A stretch of 64,000 nt of DNA from Hyphomicrobium album. Its GTDB lineage: Bacteria > Pseudomonadota > Alphaproteobacteria > Rhizobiales > Hyphomicrobiaceae. The notes under the pieces are model-generated. The model worked only from the letters and a program-made list of their open reading frames with translations. It made no database searches and was not told where the DNA came from. Below are positions 18,017-26,568 of this stretch, piece by piece (the stretch's first letter is position 1; each line of letters begins with the position of its first letter). A program made the translations under genes and the position numbers. The stretch covers positions 1,674,001-1,738,000 of the forward strand of contig NZ_WMBQ01000001.1 in NCBI RefSeq assembly GCF_009708035.1, written 5' to 3'.

Positions 18017-18537
18017 CGACCAACTCCTCGGCGCGATGGCTGTGGGGTCCCTACTCGGGGCTCGGCCTCGCCGTCTTCCTGGTCACATTGATCCTCGACC
18101 AGGCCCACAAGTGGTGGATGCTCAACGTCTACGACATCGCCGGCAAGGGGCGGGTCTACGTCGCTCCCTTCCTCGACCTCGTCTACGTGAAGAACATCGG
18201 CATCAGCTACAGCCTGTTCGACCAGGAGAGTTTTGCGGGCCAGGTCATGCTGGCAGCCTTCGGCCTGGCAGCCACCGCGGCCCTGTGGGTGTGGCTGGCC
18301 AAGGGGGCTACGGGCCGGATCCTGGCCGTTTCCCTGGGCCTGATCATGGGAGGCGCCATCGGCAATGCCATCGACCGGCTGGTGCTCGGGGGGGTGGCCG
18401 ACTTCTTTTCCCTGCACGCCTTCGGCTTCTACTGGTATGTCTTCAACATTGCCGATGTGGCCATAGTTGCCGGGGTTATTGGGCTCCTATATGACTCGCT
18501 GGTACCGAGTCGCAAAGACGCCGCAAAGCCGTTGTAG
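18013..18537 (+). CDS. lspA: lipoprotein signal peptidase (signal peptidase II)
   Basis: A 174-residue inner-membrane aspartyl protease that cleaves prolipoproteins after diacylglyceryl modification. Four hydrophobic helices are visible. The two catalytic aspartates lie in [10 protein letters not shown] and VFNIADVAI, and the [11 protein letters not shown] loop is a variant of the usual N-x-G-x-xF block. It overlaps ileS by four bases and is followed by a lipoprotein gene that is a likely substrate. Confidence 0.95.
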   Translation: MTTNSSARWLWGPYSGLGLAVFLVTLILDQAHKWWMLNVYDIAGKGRVYVAPFLDLVYVKNIGISYSLFDQESFAGQVMLAAFGLAATAALWVWLAKGATGRILAVSLGLIMGGAIGNAIDRLVLGGVADFFSLHAFGFYWYVFNIADVAIVAGVIGLLYDSLVPSRKDAAKPL

Positions 18538-18604
18538 CGCAGGGGATTAGGGTCGAGCGCTACCGCACCGACGATGCGGGAAAAGGGCGCCACGGGGGAA
18601 CGAC

Positions 18605-19045
18605 ATGCCGCCGAGATCACGTCTTCTGCCGCTCCTTGCCGCCGGCCTTACGCTGGCGATGGCCGGATGCGGCACCGACGATATCCAACTCAACGGTGGC
18701 ATCTTCGACGCCGTCGGCCTCAACGACGCAAAGAAATCCGGCGATCCCAAGCTCGCCGAGCGCGCGCCGCTGGTGGTCCCGCCTTCCCTTGATCGCCTGC
18801 CGGCACCCGGAGAGGCACCGCCCCCCACACAGATCGCCGGCATCAACGATCCCGACGCCGCCAAGCAAAAGTCGCGCGAGGAACTCGAGAAGCAGCACGC
18901 CGAGTACTGCGAGAAGAACTACGACGATCCGATGCGCCGTGGCGAAGAGGTCTCGATGGTCGAAGGACCGCTCGGCCCTTGCCGTAGGTCGGTCCTGACG
19001 GCGATCAAGAAGTGGAACGCCGAGGAAGACACCGGCAGCCAGTAA
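18605..19045 (+). CDS. lipoprotein, possibly BamF/DUF3035-like
   Basis: A 146-residue protein with a signal sequence ending in an LAMAGC lipobox, so it is a probable outer-membrane lipoprotein. After the cysteine comes a short segment with NGGIFDAVGL and a Pro-rich ERAPLVVPPSLDRLP block. A charged, two-cysteine C-terminal helix region follows (YCEKNY...GPCRRS). In alphaproteobacteria the gene after lspA often encodes a DUF3035/BamF outer-membrane assembly lipoprotein, and the APLVVPP block agrees with that, but the assignment is tentative. Confidence 0.65.
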   Translation: MPPRSRLLPLLAAGLTLAMAGCGTDDIQLNGGIFDAVGLNDAKKSGDPKLAERAPLVVPPSLDRLPAPGEAPPPTQIAGINDPDAAKQKSREELEKQHAEYCEKNYDDPMRRGEEVSMVEGPLGPCRRSVLTAIKKWNAEEDTGSQ

Positions 19046-19147
19046 CGCTTCCCGGTTCAGTCCTGCACCGCCAATTTGTTGCGCTGCGATGCAGGCTCGC
19101 CAAGCGAGCGGATGCCCATATCCATAACCAATTGCGCAAGAATCCGG

Positions 19148-19176
19148 TTGCGGCCCCGGGTGCGGCAACCTATACC
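19148..19176 (+). promoter_or_regulatory. candidate sigma-70 promoter of pqqA copy 1
   Basis: TTGCGG at 19148-19153 and TATACC at 19171-19176 are separated by exactly 17 bases and lie 56 bases before the pqqA start. Both boxes deviate from consensus, so this is a pattern-level suggestion. Confidence 0.35.
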
Positions 19177-19231
19177 CCATGCGGGGGGACGGAGCGCCAG
19201 TTTCGTCCTCCGTTCAAGGAGGAAACTACCC

Positions 19232-19321
19232 ATGAAGATCTGGAACAAGCCGCAGGTGCGCGAGCAGGAAGTTGGCCTTGAGGTCACCTCCTACATGCCG
19301 GCCGAGATCGACATCATCTAA
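19232..19321 (+). CDS. pqqA: PQQ precursor peptide PqqA, copy 1
   Basis: A 29-residue peptide beginning MKIWNKPQVREQEVGLEV and ending with MPAEIDII. The EVTSY segment holds the Glu and Tyr that PqqE cross-links and that become pyrroloquinoline quinone. A strong AAGGAGG ribosome site precedes it and a textbook terminator follows, so it is a single-gene transcript. No pqqBCDE genes are in the window. It differs from copy 2 (46928-47017) at only three positions near the N terminus. Confidence 0.93.
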   Translation: MKIWNKPQVREQEVGLEVTSYMPAEIDII

Positions 19322-19350
19322 CGCTGTCGATTTTTTTGCGGTAACGATGC

Positions 19351-19382
19351 GGCGGTCGAGCAATCGACCGCCGTGTTTTTTT
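19351..19382 (+). terminator. intrinsic terminator of pqqA copy 1
   Basis: A 9-bp perfect stem GGCGGTCGA / TCGACCGCC with a GCAA loop, followed by GTGTTTTTTT. It starts 30 bases after the pqqA stop codon and lies just before the converging 93-residue ORF. Confidence 0.85.
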
Positions 19383-19402
19383 GCCCAGTGCGTAAAGCGC
19401 GC

Positions 19403-19684
19403 CTACTTGTCGAACTTGCCTTCGACCTTTGCGACCCACTTCTCGAGCGACGTGCGCAGGATGTCGGCGTCGAAGTCGATGCCCTCGACGACACCTGCCG
19501 GATGATCGGGACGCGCATCGAGCTTGCGGCGGATGTCGCTGTGCTTCTCGACCATCATCTTCCAGTCGCGCTCCGCCTCGTCGCTGATCTCGCCGCGTGC
19601 ACCAAGCGATGACCGGGCCGCGTGTATGCGCTGCCCGAGGTCGTCGAGTTTGTTCCTGGTGTCTACGATCGGATCCTGGCTCAT
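19403..19684 (-). CDS. small charged helical hypothetical protein
   Basis: A 93-residue, strongly charged and probably all-helical soluble protein (TRNKLDDLGQRIHAARSSL, RDWKMMVEKHSDIRRKL, LRTSLEKWVAKVEGKF). The ATG is preceded by GGAGAGCGAC. It resembles no named family that I can identify. It is convergent with pqqA copy 1. Confidence 0.65.
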   Translation of the reverse strand: MSQDPIVDTRNKLDDLGQRIHAARSSLGARGEISDEAERDWKMMVEKHSDIRRKLDARPDHPAGVVEGIDFDADILRTSLEKWVAKVEGKFDK

Positions 19685-19971
19685 GTCGCTCTCCGCAATT
19701 GACGGTATTCGTTGGGCGCCTCATCAGGGGGCGCCGCGGGCCGACCCTAGTGCGGACCACTATCGAATTCGTCAAGAACGGTCCGGCAGCGCAAGGAGCG
19801 AGCCAAAGTCACCGGCTCGCGCTGCGTGGGCGGCACGTTGAAAAATGATTGGTTACGCCGCATTCCAAAGTGCGCCAACCGGTGATTGTGACGCGCAATC
19901 TCGGCCGCTGCCTCGCGGCAAGGTTGCTGTTCGGCCCTTCGCTACAAAATAGAGCGGGCCACGGGCCACCC

Positions 19972-20094
19972 TCAGCTGTTCACCACCTGCCCGAAAGCCG
20001 CGGCAATGGCGGCGATGAGCATCAGGCCGACGAAGAACCAGGTGACAGCACTGTCGGTCAGACCTTCCAGTGTCTGCGTTCTTTTGCGTGACAT
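19972..20094 (-). CDS. 40-residue single-pass membrane protein
   Basis: A short frame MSRKRTQTLEGLTDSAVTW followed by one transmembrane helix (FFVGLMLIAAIAAAFGQVV). The basic N terminus suggests it stays in the cytoplasm. A GAGGGGGA ribosome site precedes the ATG at 20094. It is probably a real small membrane protein of unknown function. Confidence 0.55.
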   Translation of the reverse strand: MSRKRTQTLEGLTDSAVTWFFVGLMLIAAIAAAFGQVVNS

Positions 20095-20375
20095 GGCGTT
20101 TTCCCCCTCGCCCATCAACACGCGCTGACGACTCCTCCGTATGGTGCAGTTTTGCACCTTCGCTGATTTGCCCCAGGCCGCGCCAGCGAAATCGCTCACA
20201 TGCAACGCGGCGGCGGCGATGCTGCGCCGAAGCCATTCCCACAGGATTTGCACATCAAATGTGGTTCGGCCGCTGGCGCAGGGTACCACCGCCCTGTCAG
20301 GCGGCCCGCGAGTCAGTTAGCCGGAGATGTGCTGCCCGGTCACGGCTTTGCCGGCAGCTCATTGGAGGCGGGCCC

Positions 20376-20732
20376 ATGCTGGGGACCAATCGATCGATCC
20401 TAATCGCGCTCGGCGCGCTCGCGTCCGTCGTGCTCGCCGGCTGTGCCGCGGACATGATGCGCACGAGCTCGGTGCAGAAGCACTACCGCCGCGCCAAGGT
20501 CGAGAGGAGCGTCGCCCGCAACGAGGAGCGCGAGCCGGCGAAAGTCGAAACCGGATCGATCGACAAGGCCGACCCGGTGAAGCCTGTCACCTCGCGCGAG
20601 GATCCGCGCTGGCAGTGGTGCGAGCAGCGCCACATCGATCATCAGGCCGGCCGGGCGCCGGGCGGGGCCACCGATCTTGCCAAGAAGCTCGACGATGATC
20701 GCATCTGCGCCGCGGTCTACGAGCGCGGCTAG
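20376..20732 (+). CDS. small lipoprotein
   Basis: A 118-residue protein with a signal peptide ending in the lipobox VLAGC (cysteine at residue 23), then a basic region and a compact C-terminal half with two cysteines (WQWCEQRHIDH and RICAAVYERG). It would be lipidated by the pathway that ends with LspA. The ATG at 20376 follows GGAGGCGGG. The family is not recognised. Confidence 0.7.
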   Translation: MLGTNRSILIALGALASVVLAGCAADMMRTSSVQKHYRRAKVERSVARNEEREPAKVETGSIDKADPVKPVTSREDPRWQWCEQRHIDHQAGRAPGGATDLAKKLDDDRICAAVYERG

Positions 20733-20783
20733 GCAACCGTTCCCGCCTCAAAGACCAATTGCAGCCCCTAGGCCCCCAGGCTC

Positions 20784-21170
20784 TCAGCCCGGGGGTGCCG
20801 CGAGAAGAAGCGCCGCGGTGAGGATGACCAGCCCGGTTATGGCTACGCCGAGGACAACCGCAAAGTCGACGATGAAGTCGTGAGCCTCCCGCACGGCCAC
20901 GCGCAGGCGCTTGCTGGTGACGATTGTGACGATGGTGACCGCAAGGCGCCGCGTGGCGCGAGCACCGGCGATGCCTGCGACGGCGAACTTGCCCCAATTG
21001 GCCATCGCCCGCTTGGAGCGGCGCGGTCGTGTCGGTGTTAAACCGCTGAGCTCGGCGACCCATGCACGATGGTGGCTGGCGTCCCGCTCCAGTAGCGCGG
21101 CGATCAACTCAAGCCGATCAAGCTTCCTGGAAGCGTCCGATTGGAAGGCTTGCGATCGTTGCGGACGCAT
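20784..21170 (-). CDS. possible membrane-associated hypothetical protein
   Basis: A 128-residue frame with a basic N-terminal half and a C-terminal hydrophobic segment (FAVVLGVAITGLVILTAALLLA) that would span the membrane. A GTG two codons upstream is an alternative start. The composition is coding-like but there is no recognisable family and no strong ribosome site, so it may be spurious. Confidence 0.4.
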   Translation of the reverse strand: MRPQRSQAFQSDASRKLDRLELIAALLERDASHHRAWVAELSGLTPTRPRRSKRAMANWGKFAVAGIAGARATRRLAVTIVTIVTSKRLRVAVREAHDFIVDFAVVLGVAITGLVILTAALLLAAPPG

Positions 21171-21269
21171 TGGCACTACCCGCGCTCACTCGAGAGCATA
21201 GTGAACCCAAGCGCGCACGCAATCAACGCCGCATTGGTGGAGCGCGTGCCCCGTCGCACATTTTTTTGA

Positions 21270-21518
21270 CTAGGCGCGCACCCCCGGAGCGCCGTCGCGA
21301 TCGATCTCACTGATGAGCGTGCGAACGGCAGTCATCACCGTTTCTACCCAGCGACCGGCCGCAACATTGTCCATTGCCATATCGTGCATGGCATTGGCGT
21401 AGGCGTGGTGCGCGACGTCGAGCGCCTCGTCCCTGGCGTCCGCCGGCAGTGCCGCGATCTTCAGCGCCGTGCGCTGGATCGAGCTGAGCGTTTCATCGAC
21501 CAGGATGTGTTTGTCCAC
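21270..21518 (-). CDS. small helical hypothetical protein
   Basis: An 82-residue, probably all-helical protein (LSSIQRTALKIAALPADARDE, HHAYANAMHDMAMDN, WVETVMTAVRTLISEID). The GTG start at 21518 is chosen because a GGAGGA ribosome site sits eight bases upstream. The long upstream continuation of this frame is antisense to the bactofilin gene and is not used. No family is recognised. Divergent from the bactofilin gene. Confidence 0.65.
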   Translation of the reverse strand: MDKHILVDETLSSIQRTALKIAALPADARDEALDVAHHAYANAMHDMAMDNVAAGRWVETVMTAVRTLISEIDRDGAPGVRA

Positions 21519-21701
21519 GTGCGTTCCTCCACTTGCGGGACGCACGCTCGACTGTGGACCGGGCAATTGTGAGACCGCGCCGACCGGCTTCCGACGCCAT
21601 CTCGACAAAAATTCGCCGCGGATGTGTGTGCGAATGGCGTCAGCGGGGAATGCACCAGAAAGTTCATGCGGACGACGCGCAAATGCGTAGGAGGTGACCT
21701 C

Positions 21702-22253
21702 GTGTTCAACACCGATACCACCAAGAATGGCCTTCCCCAGCCCAAGCCAGGCCCTGCTCCGCTTGGAGCCGCTGCGCAGCCCGCTCGGCCGTCGACGTCT
21801 CCTTTTGAGAAATCCACGGCCTCGACCAGCGGAACGTCCGTCATCGGCACCGACCTCACAATTCTCGGTGACCGGATCACCATCATTTCCGCCAACAAAC
21901 TGCAGGTTGACGGCGACGTGCGCGGCAACGTGCACGGCAAGCAGGTCGTGATCACCGAGGAAGGCTCGGTCGTGGGCATGGTCTGCGCCGAAGCCATTGA
22001 GGTGCGCGGCGGCGTGCGCGGCTCGATCCGGGCTGTGACCGTCAAGTTGCAGGCGAGCGCCCAGGTCGAGGGCGACATCACCCATCAAAAGCTCATGATC
22101 GCCGAGGGCGCCGAGTTCGACGGCCGCGTGAAGCTGACGAAGGACGCCAGTGAATTGATGCCGGTGCTCGATCCGGAAACCATCGAGCGTGCACGCGTGA
22201 ATGGGGACAGCCGTTTTGACGCCCCGAGCCATTTGGGCGACCGCGGCGACTGA
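21702..22253 (+). CDS. bactofilin-family polymer-forming protein
   Basis: A 183-residue protein with a disordered Pro/Ala/Ser-rich N terminus. A right-handed beta-helix of short repeats (about residues 45-140) follows, carrying glycine-punctuated strands such as VDGDVRGNVHGKQVVI, GMVCAEAIEVRGGVRGSI and AQVEGDITHQ. Bactofilins self-assemble without nucleotide into filaments that organise the cell envelope; in stalked alphaproteobacteria they localise at the stalk base. The GTG at 21702 with TAGGAGGTGA just before it is the likely start. It is followed 15 bases later by a co-directional helical protein. Confidence 0.85.
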   Translation: MFNTDTTKNGLPQPKPGPAPLGAAAQPARPSTSPFEKSTASTSGTSVIGTDLTILGDRITIISANKLQVDGDVRGNVHGKQVVITEEGSVVGMVCAEAIEVRGGVRGSIRAVTVKLQASAQVEGDITHQKLMIAEGAEFDGRVKLTKDASELMPVLDPETIERARVNGDSRFDAPSHLGDRGD

Positions 22254-22268
22254 AAGGGTGGGAACGAC

Positions 22269-22673
22269 ATGACGACTTTGGCAGAGGCGCTGACGACAGA
22301 ACGCGAAAAAAGACGCCGCGAAGCCGAAGACAACGCCACGAGGCGCGAAGTCGGCCGAGCCGTGCTGCAGGCACTTGCGCAGCGCCTCAATGCCGAGCCG
22401 CTCCCGACTTGGTTTTTCATCTCAAAGGGCGACGAGATTCTCGTCGCCCACACCAAGAACGGGGCGGCATCGCGCCAACATGTGGGGACTTGGGTGGTCG
22501 ACCAGCAAATGCGGCTGGTGCTCGAGCAGGAAATGACCGAGTGGATCACCGCCGAGAGCTGCGCACGCGTGGTGGATGAGGCGGTGGCCATAACCGCCAA
22601 GTTCATCGTCGATGCAGAAAGCAAGTTCCAGTTGGCGAGACGCGAGCTGGCGGAGTTGCCGCGCCGCATGTGA
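22269..22673 (+). CDS. hypothetical protein downstream of bactofilin
   Basis: A 134-residue protein with a charged helical N terminus (TTEREKRRREAEDNATRREV), a mixed centre (PTWFFISKGDEILVAH) and a helical C terminus. No signal peptide or membrane segment is present. It is close behind the bactofilin gene and probably co-transcribed, which hints at a related role. No family is recognised. Confidence 0.65.
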   Translation: MTTLAEALTTEREKRRREAEDNATRREVGRAVLQALAQRLNAEPLPTWFFISKGDEILVAHTKNGAASRQHVGTWVVDQQMRLVLEQEMTEWITAESCARVVDEAVAITAKFIVDAESKFQLARRELAELPRRM

Positions 22674-22691
22674 GCGACGCGGCAGTAAGCT

Positions 22692-22994
22692 CTACTCGGC
22701 GGCGATCATCGCCTCGATGGCCGCGTCGTGCGAGGCGCCGCCCATCTGCTCGAGCATGCCGAGCGCGTGCAGGTAGACTTCGAGAACGGCGTCCTCTTCC
22801 TGGCGCTCGGTGGCGCTTTTCTTGCGTAGCCGCACGACCTGCCGCAGAACCTTCACGTCGAAGCCGAGGCCCTTGGCCTCGAGGAACTTGTCGCGAATGT
22901 CGCCGGCGAGCGCCTTCTTCTCTTCCTCGAGCCGTTCAATCTGCTCGACGAGCTGACGCAGCTGCTTCTGCGCCGAGACCTGTAGCGTCGTCAT
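22692..22994 (-). CDS. gapR: GapR-like DUF2312 nucleoid-associated protein
   Basis: A 100-residue DUF2312 protein with the conserved core [41 protein letters not shown] and the C-terminal LEVYLHALG. In Caulobacter, GapR tetramers encircle overtwisted, AT-rich DNA ahead of replication forks and help topoisomerases. The ATG at 22994 gives the family length; the upstream extension is not conserved. It is convergent with the bactofilin operon. Confidence 0.9.
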   Translation of the reverse strand: MTTLQVSAQKQLRQLVEQIERLEEEKKALAGDIRDKFLEAKGLGFDVKVLRQVVRLRKKSATERQEEDAVLEVYLHALGMLEQMGGASHDAAIEAMIAAE

Positions 22995-23123
22995 CGCGTC
23001 CTCCCCGTCGTACTGATGAAGGCGAACGCTATCGGTGGCGCCTTGCCGCTTCAAGGCGAGGCACCGAGCCATCCATAGGATTCTTGCTGTGTGCCTGAGG
23101 CAGACGCGTCACACCGCGGCCAA

Positions 23124-23438
23124 TCAGGGTTTGTGCCCCGTGGCTTGGGACTTGGCGAAGGCGGCCTGTGCTTCGGGCGGGGCGTCGGTCTGGTAGCGGC
23201 TCTGCCACTCCTTGTAGGGCATGCCGTAGACGATCTCGCGCGATTCGTCCTTCGACAGCGCGATGCCGCGCTCGGCCGCTGCCTCCTGGTACCAGTTGGA
23301 CAGACAGTTGCGGCAGAAGCCGGCGAGATTCATCAGGTCGATGTTCTGCACGTCGGTGCGCTGGCGCAGATGCTCGAGGAGGTGCCTGAATGCGGCTGCC
23401 TCGAGCTCCGTCGCCGTGGCGCGATCGATGCTCGTCAT
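23124..23438 (-). CDS. DUF1244 family protein
   Basis: A 104-residue protein of the alphaproteobacterial/gammaproteobacterial DUF1244 family. Its conserved centre is RTDVQNIDLMNLAGFCRNCLSNWY, including the paired cysteines, followed by the MPYKEWQ block. Function is unknown. Its ATG overlaps the stop of the upstream N-formylglutamate amidohydrolase gene (ATGA overlap, four bases), so it is the second gene of a coupled pair. Confidence 0.88.
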   Translation of the reverse strand: MTSIDRATATELEAAAFRHLLEHLRQRTDVQNIDLMNLAGFCRNCLSNWYQEAAAERGIALSKDESREIVYGMPYKEWQSRYQTDAPPEAQAAFAKSQATGHKP

Positions 23439-24316
23439 GCGGGGCTCCTTTCGGCAAGGCTCGAATAGGGCGGTGGGCCCTCGGTGTCGGTATGCGAGCC
23501 GAAGTATTGTACCCTATGCATGGCCTCGCGCAGCTCGGGCTTGGCGAACACCTCCTGCACCGCCGTCGCGATGCGTTCGGCCCAGGCGCGTTGGCCCTCG
23601 GGCGTGCGGATGAGGTCTTGGCGCACCTCGATGATCGTGTGGGCGAGACCGCGACGCGTGCCGTGCTGCCACATGCAGTCGCCGGCGAGCTTGCCGTCGT
23701 AGGGCTCGTTCTCGCCGACGACGATGTCGCCCGGCTCGCGCAGAGCATCCAGCAACGGCACCGAGAAGCGATAGTCGCGGTCCCAGAGGATGGCCGCGTG
23801 CCAGGGGCGCGGCACGTCCTTCCAGCTTTCCGTAAAGCTGTGGATGGATAGGAGCACCGGCGGCACACCGGCGGCGACACAGCTCTCGATCAGGCCGTCG
23901 ATGCGCTGGTGATAGGGGGTGTAGTAGTGGCCCACGCGGCGGTCGCGCTCGGCGGCGTCAAGATGCCGGTTCCCGGGCACCACCGCGCCGTCGGAGATGC
24001 GCATGATGAGGGTGGGATCGTCGAGGCCACGGTTGGGGTCGATGAGCAAGCGCGAGAAGCGCGTGAAAATGGCGGGCACGCTCAGTCTGCCGGCGATGTC
24101 CTTGGTCACCGCCGCGGCGCCGATGTCGTAGGCGATGTGGCGCTCGAGCTGGCCGGCGGGCAGACCGAGCGTGCCGTACTCGCCGGGGATGGCGTTCACG
24201 GCGTGATCGCACAGCAGGATGAGGCCGGCGTCGCGCCGTCCCGGGACCAATTCGTAGCTGTCTGTGACGAGGGGATCGGCGAGCGCGGACGGCTCGCAAC
24301 CGTCGGAATCGGGCAT
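23435..24316 (-). CDS. N-formylglutamate amidohydrolase-family protein (first copy)
   Basis: A 293-residue member of the N-formylglutamate amidohydrolase family. Conserved blocks are LILLCDHAVNAIP, HIAYDIGAA, RLLIDPNRGLDDP, and LLSIHSFTESW with a metal-binding His. Family members hydrolyse N-formyl-L-glutamate at the end of one histidine-degradation route, but many copies lie outside hut operons and their true substrate is unknown. The ATG at 24316 begins the conserved sequence. Coupled to DUF1244. Confidence 0.85.
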   Translation of the reverse strand: MPDSDGCEPSALADPLVTDSYELVPGRRDAGLILLCDHAVNAIPGEYGTLGLPAGQLERHIAYDIGAAAVTKDIAGRLSVPAIFTRFSRLLIDPNRGLDDPTLIMRISDGAVVPGNRHLDAAERDRRVGHYYTPYHQRIDGLIESCVAAGVPPVLLSIHSFTESWKDVPRPWHAAILWDRDYRFSVPLLDALREPGDIVVGENEPYDGKLAGDCMWQHGTRRGLAHTIIEVRQDLIRTPEGQRAWAERIATAVQEVFAKPELREAMHRVQYFGSHTDTEGPPPYSSLAERSPA

Positions 24317-24664
24317 ACCCTGAATATAGCTTCGCAAACCCCTGCCGAAAACCACCCGCGTCGGAGCGCCGCTTGACGGCCGGAGGGCGATTGCGCAAAC
24401 CAGCGCCGGGGGACGGTAGTACCGGGAAATGGGCACGGGCCAGCGGATCGGCAGAACGATACGCTCGGTCTATCGCAATGCCGCCAAGTTCCTGGAAAAC
24501 AAACGTCGCGCCTGCGCTGGTGTGGCCTGTGGCTTGCCAGCGCGCCTGTCGATCTGAGTTGCCTAGGAAATTCCATACCTGCGCAGCTGAGACGACGCGG
24601 CCGGGACTTGAGCGCCGCCTGCTCAGGGCGGAGCGACTTGCATAGGCGAGTGGAGCGAACCGGC
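24317..24664. other. divergent intergenic region
   Basis: About 350 bases between the divergent amidohydrolase and DUF1036 genes. Short open frames exist on both strands but none has a ribosome site or family character. I see no RNA gene or repeat here; it should contain the two promoters. Confidence 0.4.
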
Positions 24665-25123
24665 GTGTTGCCCCAACGAGCAGAACGGCTTTGGCGACGG
24701 GGGCGACTGCGTGCCGTCGCCTGCCTGGCGCTACCGCTGCTCGCAAGCCTCGGCGCCGAGGCTCACGCCGATCTGAAGCTCTGCAATTCGACCGCCAGCC
24801 GCGTTGGCGTGTCCATCGGCTACCAGGATGCGACAGGATGGGCCACCGAAGGATGGTGGAACATTGCCTCTCAGACGTGCGAAACACTTCTCAAAGGCCC
24901 TGTCCCCAGCCGGTTTATTTACGTTCACGCCCTAGATTACGACCGCGGTGGAGAATGGGTCGGTACCAACTTCATGTGCACCGACGACAAGTCGTTTGCC
25001 ATCCGCGGAGTCCAGGACTGCCAGCAGCGCGGCTTCAAGCGCACCGGTTTCTTCGAAGTAGATACGGGCGAGTCGCAGGAGTGGACCATCCGCCTCACCG
25101 ACCCCGAGGCGAGTGAGAAATGA
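24665..25123 (+). CDS. secreted DUF1036 protein
   Basis: A 152-residue protein with a signal peptide (basic start, hydrophobic LPLLASLGAEAHA, likely cleavage after AHA) and a DUF1036 body: LKLCNSTASRVGVSIGYQD, WWNIASQTCETLL, YVHALDYDRGG and FMCTDDKSF. Several cysteines are placed for disulfides. Function is unknown. The start is uncertain (GTG 24665 or GTG 24650). It overlaps the start of pyk by four bases, so secretion and glycolysis genes are oddly coupled. Confidence 0.82.
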   Translation: MLPQRAERLWRRGRLRAVACLALPLLASLGAEAHADLKLCNSTASRVGVSIGYQDATGWATEGWWNIASQTCETLLKGPVPSRFIYVHALDYDRGGEWVGTNFMCTDDKSFAIRGVQDCQQRGFKRTGFFEVDTGESQEWTIRLTDPEASEK

Positions 25124-26565
25124 GACGCAAAAGACGGGTCAAGGTCGTCGCGACCTTAGGCCCTGCCTCGTCCGCAACGGAAATGATCGAGCGCCTGTTC
25201 CTCGCGGGCGTCGACGTGTTCCGCATAAACATGAGCCATTCCTCGCACGAGACGGCGCGCGCGCTGCAGAATTCCGTGCGTTGGGTCGCCAAGCGCCATC
25301 GCCATCCGATCGGCATCCTCGCCGACCTGCAGGGTCCGAAGTTCCGTGTCGGCGAATTCGCCGGCGGCCGCGTGTTCGTCAACGACGGCGCCATCTTCCG
25401 CTTCGAGCGGACCGAGAAACCGGGCTCTTCGGAATCCGTCTACCTGCCGCACCCGCAGATCTTCGCCGCGGTCGAGCCGGGGCACATGCTGCTGCTCGAC
25501 GACGGCAAGCTGCGCATGCGCGTCATCGAGAAGAAGAACAACTCGATCGCCGCCGAGGTCCTGGTCGGCGGTGCTCTGTCGAGCCGCAAGGGCATCAGCC
25601 TTCCCGATACCCTGCTGCCCATCGGCCCGCTGACCGAGAAGGACCGCGCCGACCTCGGGCATCTGTTGAAGATCGGCGTCGATTGGCTGGCGCTATCGTT
25701 CATCCAGCGCGCCGATGACGTCCACGAGGTTCGCAAGCTCGTCGGCGATCGCGCCGCCGTTCTTGCGAAGATCGAGAAGCCGTCGGCTATTGTCGACCTC
25801 GACGCGATCATCGCCGCCTCCGACGGACTGATGGTGGCGCGCGGCGACCTGGGCGTCGAATTGCCGGTCGAGCGCGTTCCCGGCCTGCAGAAGCAGATCA
25901 CGCGCAAGGCCCGCGCCGCCGGCAAACCCGTGGTGGTCGCCACGCAAATGCTCGAAAGCATGATCTCCTCGCCGGTGCCGACGCGCGCCGAGGTCTCGGA
26001 CGTCGCCACCGCCGTGTTCGACGGCGCCGATGCCGTGATGCTTTCGGCCGAATCGGCCATTGGCCAGTTCCCGCTGGAAGCGATCCAGATGATGGACCGC
26101 ATCGCCATCGAGGTGGAGGCCGACCCGAGCTACGACGCCATCATCCATGCGACGACCACACCACCGCAGCCGACCGGCGCCGACGCCATCGCCACGGCCG
26201 CCCACGCCATCGCCGACACGGTGAAGCTGTCGGCAATCGTCTGCTACACCGCGACAGGCTCCACCGCGCTGCGGGTGACGCGCGAGCGGCCGAACCTGCC
26301 GATCATGGGCCTGACGCCGGTGGAATCCACGGCGCGGCGGCTATCGCTCGTTTGGGGTGTCCAGTCGGTGATGACCGGCGATCCTGCAACGCTCACCGAC
26401 ATGGTGAGCAAGGCCTGCCGCATCGCCTTCGACGAGGGCTTCGTGCAACCGCACGGCGGCGTCCTGATCACTGCCGGCGTGCCTTTCGGCTCGCCTGGCG
26501 CGACCAACATGATCCGCATCGCATTTGTCGATGAAAACGGCGCGCCAGTCGCCGAGGGCCGCTAG
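25120..26565 (+). CDS. pyk: pyruvate kinase
   Basis: A 481-residue enzyme converting phosphoenolpyruvate and ADP to pyruvate and ATP. VVATLGPASS, RINMSHSS, the catalytic loop VLAKIEKPSAI (active-site Lys) and MVARGDLGVELP (metal Glu/Asp), and the VATQMLESM block are intact. A regulatory C-terminal domain is present. Its ATG overlaps the DUF1036 stop by four bases. Convergent with a TPR protein gene only three bases downstream. Confidence 0.97.
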   Translation: MRRKRRVKVVATLGPASSATEMIERLFLAGVDVFRINMSHSSHETARALQNSVRWVAKRHRHPIGILADLQGPKFRVGEFAGGRVFVNDGAIFRFERTEKPGSSESVYLPHPQIFAAVEPGHMLLLDDGKLRMRVIEKKNNSIAAEVLVGGALSSRKGISLPDTLLPIGPLTEKDRADLGHLLKIGVDWLALSFIQRADDVHEVRKLVGDRAAVLAKIEKPSAIVDLDAIIAASDGLMVARGDLGVELPVERVPGLQKQITRKARAAGKPVVVATQMLESMISSPVPTRAEVSDVATAVFDGADAVMLSAESAIGQFPLEAIQMMDRIAIEVEADPSYDAIIHATTTPPQPTGADAIATAAHAIADTVKLSAIVCYTATGSTALRVTRERPNLPIMGLTPVESTARRLSLVWGVQSVMTGDPATLTDMVSKACRIAFDEGFVQPHGGVLITAGVPFGSPGATNMIRIAFVDENGAPVAEGR

Positions 26566-26568
26566 GGC

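Noticed and set aside
24373-24645. 90-codon plus-strand frame before the DUF1036 gene
   Set aside because: No ribosome site, no hydrophobic or conserved pattern; composition does not resemble a real protein.
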